Assembly: GCF_023036475.1 (NCBI RefSeq)
Contig: NZ_JAJQKI010000018.1
Span: forward strand, 1-62,004
Reading direction: 5' to 3'
Origin: Bacillus pinisoli
Lineage (GTDB): Bacteria > Bacillota > Bacilli > Bacillales > SA4
DNA length: 62,004 nucleotides
The position numbers and the translations under genes are program-made. This document shows, piece after piece, positions 55,947 to 62,004 of the stretch (position 1 is its first letter; each line of letters starts with the position of its first letter). The notes below the pieces were generated by a model. That model worked only from the letters and a program-made list of their open reading frames with translations, searched no databases and was not told the DNA's origin.

Positions 55947-57860
55947 ATGGAAGCAAATGTTGAAGCAAGAAATCAAAATATGTATGAAAGTAAACAGGCT
56001 AATTATTTATGGATTTCACAGCATATGGAGTTATTAGCCGCTATAACGAGTGGAATCTTTATTCTCATTGGTTGGCTCACAGCTGGGAATAATCATAGCC
56101 TTTCAATCACCGCATACCTAGTAGCTTTCGTAATAGGTGGGTTTGCAAAGGCGAAAGAAGGGGTCATTGATTCTATACAGGAACGAGATCTTAATGTTGA
56201 GTTGTTAATGATCTTTGCCGCAATTGGTTCGGCTCTCATTGGTTATTGGATGGAAGGCGCACTACTTATTTTTATCTTTTCATTAAGTGGAGCACTCGAA
56301 ACTTATACGATGAATAAGAGTAAGAAAGAACTTTCTGCATTGATGAACCTACAACCAGAGGAAGCTGTTGTACTTATTCATGGACGTGAACAAAAAGTTA
56401 AGGTTTCCTGTTTAAAGATAGGAGATCATGTAGTTGTAAAAGCGGGGGAAAGAATACCAGCCGATGGAACGATCCTATCAGGGAGAACGACAATTGATCA
56501 ATCAGCTATAACGGGTGAGTCAATACCCGTTTTAAAATCACTAAATGATGAAGTATATGCAGGAACAGTCAATCAAAATGGTGTCATTCATATTTATGTT
56601 TCCAAACTAGCGAGTGAGACACTTTTCAGCAAGATTATAAAGCTGGTGCAACAAGCAGAAAGCGAAAAGTCACCTTCTCAACAGTTTATAGAAAAGTTTG
56701 AAGGTCTGTATGTTAAGTTAGTCTTACTAGCTGTTGCTCTAACCATATTTGTACCAGCGCTTCTTCTAGATTGGACTTGGTCTGAATCATTCTATCGTGC
56801 CATGGTTTTAATGGTGGTTGCTTCTCCTTGTGCGCTCGTAGCTTCAGTTATGCCAGCTACCTTATCGGCTATATCACATAGTGCAAGGAAGGGAGTTTTG
56901 GTTAAAGGGGGCGTTCACTTAGAGAGATTGGCTAGTACGAAAATTATTGCCTTAGACAAAACAGGTACATTAACAAATGGAAAACCAGTTGTGACAGACT
57001 TTATTATGAAAGAAGAAGTTAATCAGGAAGAAATAAAGTCGGTCATGCTTTCACTAGAGGAACAATCTACTCATCCTTTAGCAAAATCAATCGTACAGTT
57101 TTTAACTGAATCAAAGGCAACTCGAATCTCTATATCTGAAATTGAAGAAGTTCCAGGCCAAGGCATGACTGGAAAATATGGTGATGCTTTATGGAAAATT
57201 GGAAAAGAAGATTATGTAGGGGAAGAGGCTGTTGCATTTTTCTTAGAAGAAAAGGGAGTTATTCCAGTAGGTGAAGGGAAAACAAATGTTTATATTAAAA
57301 AGGATAATGAGGTAGTAGGAGTAATTGCTTTACTTGATACAGTCCGAGAATCAACAAAAAAGGCCATTCATGAATTGAAGCAAGCGGGTATTCATACAGT
57401 TATGATTACAGGAGATAATGAAAAAACAGCAAATGCTATTGCAACCATGGCAGAGGTTCATCAGTATATTGCTAATTGCTTACCTGAGGATAAAGTAAAG
57501 CAAATAAAGGATCTTCAAAAAAAGTACGGAACGATTGCGATGACTGGAGACGGAATTAATGATGCACCAGCTCTTGCAAGTGCCAATATTGGAATTTCAA
57601 TGGGTGAAGGGACAGATGTAGCGTTAGAAACAGCAGATATTGTGCTTATGAAAAATGACTTATTAAAGATTAATGAAACGATTCGACTATCTAAGAAGAT
57701 GAACAGGATTATTAAGCAGAATGTATTCTTTTCGGTTACTGTAATTGGTTTGCTCATTTTCAGTAACTTTTTCCAGATAATTGACTTACCTTTTGGAGTA
57801 ATTGGACACGAAGGAAGTACCATCTTAGTGATCCTAAACGGATTAAGACTCTTAAGATAA
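55947..57860 (+). CDS. pfeT: P1B-4 type metal-exporting ATPase, PfeT/ZosA-like
   Basis: P-type ATPase, 637 aa, with six predicted transmembrane helices and no N-terminal metal-binding (HMA) domain. Motifs: TGES (189-192), membrane SPC (293-295), phosphorylation DKTGTLT with D337, HP dipeptide (376-377), GDGIND (534-539), and HEGST in the last helix. SPC with HEGxT marks the P1B-4 class (Fe, Co, Zn). The B. subtilis member, first called ZosA and now PfeT, exports Fe(II) and is under PerR and Fur, and both operators are present here. Iron export is therefore inferred; zinc or cobalt is possible. It lies between rpsI and ybaK, where B. subtilis has no such gene. Confidence 0.88.
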   Translation: MEANVEARNQNMYESKQANYLWISQHMELLAAITSGIFILIGWLTAGNNHSLSITAYLVAFVIGGFAKAKEGVIDSIQERDLNVELLMIFAAIGSALIGYWMEGALLIFIFSLSGALETYTMNKSKKELSALMNLQPEEAVVLIHGREQKVKVSCLKIGDHVVVKAGERIPADGTILSGRTTIDQSAITGESIPVLKSLNDEVYAGTVNQNGVIHIYVSKLASETLFSKIIKLVQQAESEKSPSQQFIEKFEGLYVKLVLLAVALTIFVPALLLDWTWSESFYRAMVLMVVASPCALVASVMPATLSAISHSARKGVLVKGGVHLERLASTKIIALDKTGTLTNGKPVVTDFIMKEEVNQEEIKSVMLSLEEQSTHPLAKSIVQFLTESKATRISISEIEEVPGQGMTGKYGDALWKIGKEDYVGEEAVAFFLEEKGVIPVGEGKTNVYIKKDNEVVGVIALLDTVRESTKKAIHELKQAGIHTVMITGDNEKTANAIATMAEVHQYIANCLPEDKVKQIKDLQKKYGTIAMTGDGINDAPALASANIGISMGEGTDVALETADIVLMKNDLLKINETIRLSKKMNRIIKQNVFFSVTVIGLLIFSNFFQIIDLPFGVIGHEGSTILVILNGLRLLR

Positions 57861-57875
57861 ATTAAGAGTCTTTTT
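57845..57875 (+). terminator. Terminator overlapping the ATPase stop codon
   Basis: Perfect 11-bp stem AAGACTCTTAA / TTAAGAGTCTT with loop GATAAA, then five T. The stem begins in the last codons and the TAA stop lies in the loop. Confidence 0.88.
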
Positions 57876-58027
57876 ACATGGGCTTTTTAAATTGGATGTA
57901 TGTGATAAAATTGCCATTCAAGCCTTTCTCTATTATGTGCATCCTAATTGTATAACCTTCAATCGAACCAATAAAAGTATTAGATGATTTATACTTTTAA
58001 ATCCGTCGTAAAGGAAGGATGTATAAA

Positions 58028-58468
58028 ATGACAGTTATTACATCATTCAAAGAGAAACGTAAAGAAAAACAAGTAAAATATGAGCGAAAGTTATTAAGAG
58101 AATTGACTTTAGAGAAATTAACAAAAGAAGTGAAAAATTATTTTCAACCTTTCTTTAAACATGCAAGGTTTTCACAAGCTATAGAAGATGGCAGTGTTGA
58201 TGTGGCAATTGAAGCCTATTTGCTTGGAGCGAGCTTTGGCAGAGTAGGTCACTACGGAGAATCATTCGATTCCATAAAGAGACGATGCTACCAAGAAGAG
58301 AAGTATCTAATTGACACCCTATATGATTACTTACAATATTGGGGCAACATGGGTGATAATGATTTTATCAGTGAATCACTTTACTATGCTTGTGAGCAGT
58401 ATGTTACAAAATGGATAAAGGAAGGGTTTGATAAAGGTATTATGAGGCATAAACTTCGCCTACATTAA
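58028..58468 (+). CDS. ybaK: YbaK, DUF2521-type protein of unknown function
   Basis: Soluble protein, 146 aa, similar to B. subtilis YbaK at the same locus. Recognisable segments are DVAIEAYLLGASFGRVGHYGESFDSIKRRC and the C-terminal EQYVTKWIKEGFDKGIMRHKLRLH. It is charged and helical with no signal peptide. I know of no established function. The ATG is 9 nt from AAGGAAGG; an earlier in-frame ATG touches the ribosome site and is rejected. Do not confuse it with the Cys-tRNA(Pro) deacylase also called YbaK in E. coli. Confidence 0.85.
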   Translation: MTVITSFKEKRKEKQVKYERKLLRELTLEKLTKEVKNYFQPFFKHARFSQAIEDGSVDVAIEAYLLGASFGRVGHYGESFDSIKRRCYQEEKYLIDTLYDYLQYWGNMGDNDFISESLYYACEQYVTKWIKEGFDKGIMRHKLRLH

Positions 58469-58523
58469 AGCTTTCACCTATCTTTTAGTAATATCTAAAA
58501 TTTAACTCTTCAGCCCGGATAAA

Positions 58524-58552
58524 TCATATTTCTTTCACTTGTCCCATATAGT
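58524..58552 (+). promoter_or_regulatory. Candidate sigmaE promoter of cwlD
   Basis: TCATATT (58524-58530), 14 bp, CATATAGT (58545-58552). The first element fits the sigmaE -35 consensus KMATATT fully; the -10 (CATACAHT) has two mismatches. cwlD is a mother-cell and forespore sporulation gene in B. subtilis, which supports the call. Confidence 0.55.
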
Positions 58553-58585
58553 GAATATAGGACAATCAGGGAGGAGAAATGGAGG

Positions 58586-59305
58586 ATGGGGAAGAGCAAG
58601 GCAAAGATTATTGGGATAGGTATAGGCATATTTGCATTAATCCTAATTATTCAGAATCAGTTAACAAGTAATGATTCATGGAACTCATGGAATCTCCCAC
58701 TAAGTGGAGAAATCATTGTCTTAGATCCAGGTCATGGTGGGATTGATGGTGGTGCTTCATATGGAGACAATGTATTCGAGCGGGATATCGCTCTAAATAT
58801 TGCGATAAAAGTGAAGGATTACTTGCAAGAACAAGGGGCTTTGGTTCTACTAACAAGAGAGGACGAAAAGGACTTAGCTGATTCTAATACTAAAGGAGTT
58901 CGTAACCGAAAAGTAGAAGATTTGAAAAACAGAGTCGAGTTTATTAATACGTCGGACGCTAGTAGCTTTATTACGATCCACTTAAATGCTATTCCATCAG
59001 AAAGATGGCGCGGTGCCCAAACTTTTTACTTTGGTTCACTAGAGGAAAATAAAAGATTAGCTACCTTTGTTCAGACGGAAATAAAGCGAAATTTAGAAAA
59101 TACAAATCGATCTGCCAAGCCGATAAATGGGATTTACTTATTAAAAAAGGCACAAATACCAGGTGCTCTTGTAGAAGTAGGGTTTCTATCTAATCCACAT
59201 GAACGAAACTTACTAACAACAGAGAGCTATCAAGAAAAGATGGCTGCTTCAATTTACAAAGGAATTTTACGCTATTATACGAATGAATCTGATCTCCCAA
59301 ACTAG
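58586..59305 (+). CDS. cwlD: Spore cortex N-acetylmuramoyl-L-alanine amidase CwlD
   Basis: Zinc amidase of the Amidase_3 family, 239 aa. It has an N-terminal membrane anchor (about 7-25), then VLDPGHGGIDGGASYG with the first zinc His, a second His in TIHLNAIP, and the catalytic Glu in VEVGFLSN. In B. subtilis CwlD removes peptide side chains so that muramic delta-lactam can form in spore cortex, which germination enzymes need. ATG 58586 is 9 nt from GGGAGGAG. A likely sigmaE promoter precedes it. Confidence 0.96.
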   Translation: MGKSKAKIIGIGIGIFALILIIQNQLTSNDSWNSWNLPLSGEIIVLDPGHGGIDGGASYGDNVFERDIALNIAIKVKDYLQEQGALVLLTREDEKDLADSNTKGVRNRKVEDLKNRVEFINTSDASSFITIHLNAIPSERWRGAQTFYFGSLEENKRLATFVQTEIKRNLENTNRSAKPINGIYLLKKAQIPGALVEVGFLSNPHERNLLTTESYQEKMAASIYKGILRYYTNESDLPN

Positions 59306-59419
59306 GGAGATTTTAATTTTTTCATCAGTGTAAACGTTTTTATAGATAAGTATTGTTATCAGTTATATTACAATATTTATGGTATACTAACTAAAAACAG
59401 AGTGTTAAGGGGTGGCAGC

Positions 59420-60475
59420 ATGTTAACAGAAGAAAGAGTGAGGTCCATTCTTAATAAAATGGTGGATCCGTTTTTACATAAGACGTTAGAAGAAACGAAT
59501 GGTGTACTTGAAGTATCAGTAAAAGAAGAGAAGCAACATGTAAGCGTTAAAGTGGCAATTGCTAAAACAGGTACTGCTGAACAAATGCATCTGCAAGGAA
59601 ACATTGTACAAGCTTTAAAAAGTGCAGGGGCTGAGTCAGTGGGTCTAAGGTTCTCAGATCTTCCTGAAGAGGAACTAGCAAAACATGCATCAAATGATAG
59701 CGGAACGAAACAATCATTATTATCTCCAGGTAGTAAAACTACTTTCGTTGCCATTGCAAGTGGTAAAGGTGGAGTAGGTAAATCTACAGTTTCAGTCAAC
59801 CTTGCTGTTGCCCTTGCAAGATTAGGGAAAAAGGTCGGAATCATTGATGCTGATATTTATGGTTTTAGTGTTCCAGACATGATGGGAATTACAAAACGAC
59901 CAGTTGTAAGAGGGGAAATGATAATACCGGTTGAACGCTTTGGTGTAAAAGTCATCTCTATGGGGTTTTTCGTTGAAGATAACGCGCCAGTTATTTGGAG
60001 AGGACCAATGCTAGGAAAAATGTTACATAATTTCTTTAGTGATGTGGAGTGGGGAGATTTAGACTACTTATTATTAGACCTTCCTCCAGGAACAGGAGAT
60101 GTTGCTCTCGATATTCATACGATGCTTCCTGCGTGTAAAGAAGTAATTGTCACTACTCCACATCCAACAGCAGCGTTCGTTGCAGCGAGAGCGGGTGCAA
60201 TGGCTCTACGAACAGAACATGAAATTCTAGGTGTTATTGAGAATATGTCTTATTTCGAAAGTAAAGTAACAGGTGAAAAAGAGTACGTTTTTGGTAAAGG
60301 TGGAGGTAATAAGTTAGCGGACGAGCTACAAACCGAACTACTAGGCCAATTACCTCTTCAACAGCCTGATTGGAACGAGGATGACTTTGCACCTTCTATC
60401 TATGCTGAAGATCATCGATTAGGTAAGATATATTTAGAAATTGCAGAAAAGATTACAAGTCTTATTAATAAGTAA
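59420..60475 (+). CDS. salA: SalA/Mrp family P-loop ATPase
   Basis: Mrp/NBP35-type ATPase, 351 aa. An N-terminal MIP18-like (DUF59) domain covers about 1-85; the P-loop GKGGVGKST is at 115-123. The LDLPPGTGDVALDIHTMLP and TPHPTAAFVAARAGAMA segments are typical. Homologues load iron-sulfur clusters; in B. subtilis SalA represses scoC and so affects protease production. ATG 59420 follows AAGGGGTGG; a GTG six codons earlier overlaps that site. An extended -10 (TGGTATACT) lies about 30 bp upstream. Confidence 0.95.
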   Translation: MLTEERVRSILNKMVDPFLHKTLEETNGVLEVSVKEEKQHVSVKVAIAKTGTAEQMHLQGNIVQALKSAGAESVGLRFSDLPEEELAKHASNDSGTKQSLLSPGSKTTFVAIASGKGGVGKSTVSVNLAVALARLGKKVGIIDADIYGFSVPDMMGITKRPVVRGEMIIPVERFGVKVISMGFFVEDNAPVIWRGPMLGKMLHNFFSDVEWGDLDYLLLDLPPGTGDVALDIHTMLPACKEVIVTTPHPTAAFVAARAGAMALRTEHEILGVIENMSYFESKVTGEKEYVFGKGGGNKLADELQTELLGQLPLQQPDWNEDDFAPSIYAEDHRLGKIYLEIAEKITSLINK

Positions 60476-60477
60476 CT

Positions 60478-60505
60478 AAAAAGCGCCCCCCGGGGCGCTT
60501 TTTTA
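60478..60505. terminator. Bidirectional terminator between salA and gerD
   Basis: Stem AAAAAGCGCCCC / GGGGCGCTTTTT, very G+C-rich, with T-runs on both strands. It starts three bases after the salA stop and faces the convergent gerD, so it serves both genes. Confidence 0.93.
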
Positions 60506-60581
60506 GTTGTTCTATTGCATAAACACTGTCAACGATTATCTATACTGCAGCGTACTCTTTAGAAGGCATTGCTTAAAAGTG

Positions 60582-61184
60582 TTATGAATCGCCTTCTCCA
60601 CCACCGCCACCTTCTTGTTTTGTTTTGGCAGCTTGTTCTTGTAACTGTTCAGCAGATTTAATAATAACGTCTACTAGTTTTGCTTTAAAGAGTGGGCTCT
60701 CAAACGTTTCGGTAATTACTTGCTGAAGATGTGCTCGGTATTCTGCACTTTTTAAAACAGTTAGCACTTGTTCCTCCGCTTCAGGATTCTGAAATAATTC
60801 AATAAGCATCTTCTGATACTCAGGATCTTTCATTAAACCTTTAATGAGCTTCTCGTGCTCTGGTTGCATACTCTTTGCAAATGTTTCAGCGAACTTTGGA
60901 TCCTCAAAGGTCTTCTTCCAGAAAGCAATGCCTTGCTCAGAGGTCAATGTTTTTTGTATCGTATCAGTCACGATAGCTTGATCCATGACTAATGCCTGTT
61001 TCATACTATCATCTTTCATAACCTCTTGAATCGCTTTTTTTCCATCATCTGTTTTTAATATATCAACTACCATTTTTTTTGTTTCTTCATAATCAACTTG
61101 TCCACTACCTTGTTCACTAGCACCGGCACATGAAGTAAGAAACAATATACTTAAGAAAAGGAGAAGCAATTTATAATAGCCCAT
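60582..61184 (-). CDS. gerD: Spore germination lipoprotein GerD
   Basis: GerD, 200 aa, on the minus strand. It has a lipoprotein signal peptide with lipobox LTSC and lipidated C19, then a helical region with NxTxK-like repeats, including KMVVDILKTDDGKKAIQEVMKDD and the EHEKLIKGLMKDPEYQKMLI segment. It ends in a glycine-rich tail. In B. subtilis GerD assembles nutrient receptors into the germinosome of the spore inner membrane. The start at MGYYKLL is 8 nt after GGGAG; a longer frame upstream lacks a ribosome site. A clear sigmaG promoter precedes it. Confidence 0.95.
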   Translation of the reverse strand: MGYYKLLLLFLSILFLTSCAGASEQGSGQVDYEETKKMVVDILKTDDGKKAIQEVMKDDSMKQALVMDQAIVTDTIQKTLTSEQGIAFWKKTFEDPKFAETFAKSMQPEHEKLIKGLMKDPEYQKMLIELFQNPEAEEQVLTVLKSAEYRAHLQQVITETFESPLFKAKLVDVIIKSAEQLQEQAAKTKQEGGGGGEGDS

Positions 61185-61217
61185 GAAGTTTACTCCCTTC
61201 TGCATTATGCTATTTTT

Positions 61218-61248
61218 TAATATGATTGAAATCTCGTCAAAATATGCA
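61218..61248 (-). promoter_or_regulatory. SigmaG promoter of gerD
   Basis: On the minus strand, TGCATA (61248-61243), 18 bp, CATATTA (61224-61218). It fits the sigmaG consensus (GMATR near -35, CATNNTA at -10). gerD is a known sigmaG gene in B. subtilis. Confidence 0.75.
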
Positions 61249-61326
61249 CGAATCAAACAGATTTACTGGCAATTTCAATAGAGCGTTGGTAAAATCAAAA
61301 GGGATGTAAGAATGGAGGAAACAAAG

Positions 61327-61920
61327 TTGAAAAGCCGAGATTGGGTACGTTTATTTATATCAACACTTGTAGTCGGTGGAGTTAGTACAGTTATTTTAGG
61401 ATTTATGATTCGTTGGTCTGAATATCAGCCATTGTTTATAGAGGGAAAATGGGGAGAAGTTCTATCAGTTATGTTTTGGCTGCTAGGTGTCGGATTTATT
61501 TTTAGTGTAATTAGTCAGATGGGGTTCTTTGCCTACCTAACCGTACATCGTTTTGGGCTTGGTATATTCAAAGGTTTGTGGAAAGCTGTTCAAGTTATTT
61601 TAATCGTATTTGTTCTATTCGATTTAGTTTATTTTCGCTACCTTTGGTTTGCAGAAGCGGATGATCGTATCTTTGCTTATCTTTCATATCCATTGATTCT
61701 CTTACTATTTGGATTGTTAGTAGCTTATATAAAAGCAACACAAACAAATCAGCAGGCGTTTATCCCTGCCTTGTTCTTTATGATAGTTGTCACTACAATT
61801 GAATGGGTCCCTGCTCTTCGGGCTAATGAGGAAAGTTGGTTAAGTTTTATGCTACTTCCACTTTTAATTTGTAATAGCTATCAATTACTAATCCTTCATA
61901 GATTAATTAAGAAAAGCTGA
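61327..61920 (+). CDS. kbaA: KinB-signalling pathway activator KbaA
   Basis: Membrane protein, 197 aa from the chosen start, with about six hydrophobic helices. It matches B. subtilis KbaA, which is needed for the sensor kinase KinB to trigger sporulation. Segments such as SQMGFFAYLTVHRFGLGIF and FDLVYFRYLWF are typical. TTG 61327 is 8 nt from GGAGG and gives MKSRDW as in B. subtilis; the ATG 61312 five codons earlier, with a weaker GGGAT site, is the alternative. Divergent from gerD. Confidence 0.93.
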   Translation: MKSRDWVRLFISTLVVGGVSTVILGFMIRWSEYQPLFIEGKWGEVLSVMFWLLGVGFIFSVISQMGFFAYLTVHRFGLGIFKGLWKAVQVILIVFVLFDLVYFRYLWFAEADDRIFAYLSYPLILLLFGLLVAYIKATQTNQQAFIPALFFMIVVTTIEWVPALRANEESWLSFMLLPLLICNSYQLLILHRLIKKS

Positions 61921-61926
61921 CACTGG

Positions 61927-62004
61927 TGGTACTGCACCCCAGAAGTTAGAGTTAAAATCTAACCTCTGGGGTGTTTTTGTATGGAAAAGTATGGTGGGAA
62001 ATTC
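61927..62004 (+). mobile_element. Probable left end of an IS3-family (IS150-type) insertion sequence
   Basis: After the kbaA stop comes TGGTACTGCACCCCAGAAGT, resembling the inverted-repeat ends (TG..CTGCACCCCAAAAGTTAGA) of IS150-group elements in Bacillus. It forms a long palindrome CACCCCAGA-GTTAGA / TCTAAC-TCTGGGGTG plus TTTTT, so it could also just be the kbaA terminator. The eight following codons look like an orfA start. Only 78 bases are inside the window. Confidence 0.5.
61981..62004 (+). CDS. Start of a transposase orfA, cut by the window edge
   Basis: ATG and seven codons give MEKYGGKF, similar to the MxKYxxEFKL start of IS3-family OrfA helix-turn-helix proteins. GGGGTG lies 7 nt upstream as a possible ribosome site. 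The rest is outside the window, so the call is tentative. Confidence 0.4.

Noticed and set aside
59377..59844. 155-aa minus-strand frame over salA
   Set aside because: Shadow of the SalA N-terminus and P-loop region; SalA itself is clearly real.

Overview
The window is the rrn-ctsR-rpoBC-str-S10-spc-alpha super-cluster of a low-GC, endospore-forming member of the Bacillaceae. Gene order, protein sequences and control signals all follow Bacillus subtilis closely. The spore genes sigH, cwlD, gerD and kbaA, the TTG and GTG starts, the strong GGAGG ribosome sites and the T-box support this. Genus and species cannot be fixed from the sequence alone. Nearly everything is on the + strand; gerD is the only clear minus-strand gene.

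Layout: (1) 1-880: 5S rRNA closing an rRNA operon, its terminator, then a gene-poor stretch with a 20-bp-phased repeat array. (2) 878-1546: an MgtC-family membrane protein. (3) 1.6-6.3 kb: the CtsR-controlled stress operon ctsR-mcsA-mcsB-clpC. (4) 6.6-17.5 kb: radA-disA-yacL-ispD-ispF-gltX, then a Cys T-box and cysE-cysS-mrnC-rlmB-yacP. (5) 17.5-22.2 kb: sigH, rpmG-secE, nusG, rplKA, rplJL. (6) 22.4-35.6 kb: ybxB, rpoB, rpoC, ybxF, rpsL, rpsG, fusA, tuf. (7) 36-51.2 kb: the S10-spc-alpha ribosomal protein cluster with secY, adk, map, a KOW protein, infA and rpoA. (8) 51.4-55.6 kb: ecfA1-ecfA2-ecfT-truA and rplM-rpsI. (9) 55.7-57.9 kb: a P1B-4 metal ATPase resembling the iron exporter PfeT, with Fur-type and PerR-type operators. 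(10) 58-62 kb: ybaK, cwlD, salA, gerD, kbaA, and at the right edge what looks like the first bases of an IS3-family insertion sequence.

The genes form the cell's information-processing core: transcription (rpoA, rpoB, rpoC, nusG, sigH), ribosome and translation factors, protein export (secE, secY), proteolysis (McsB/ClpC), c-di-AMP and repair (disA, radA), isoprenoid synthesis (ispD, ispF) and cysteine supply. Classic leaders are visible: a CtsR box, a T-box, a likely L1 site, the L10 attenuator and the L13 leader.

I found no new multi-gene system. The least expected content is non-coding: a family of palindromic elements with GGCTCTTTTC-type ends sitting in gaps of the housekeeping operons. 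One copy appears to donate the -35 of a new radA promoter and another splits secE from nusG. Others are the phased repeats near the start, a hairpin between the nusG ribosome site and its start codon, and the pfeT-like gene with its dual operators placed between rpsI and ybaK.
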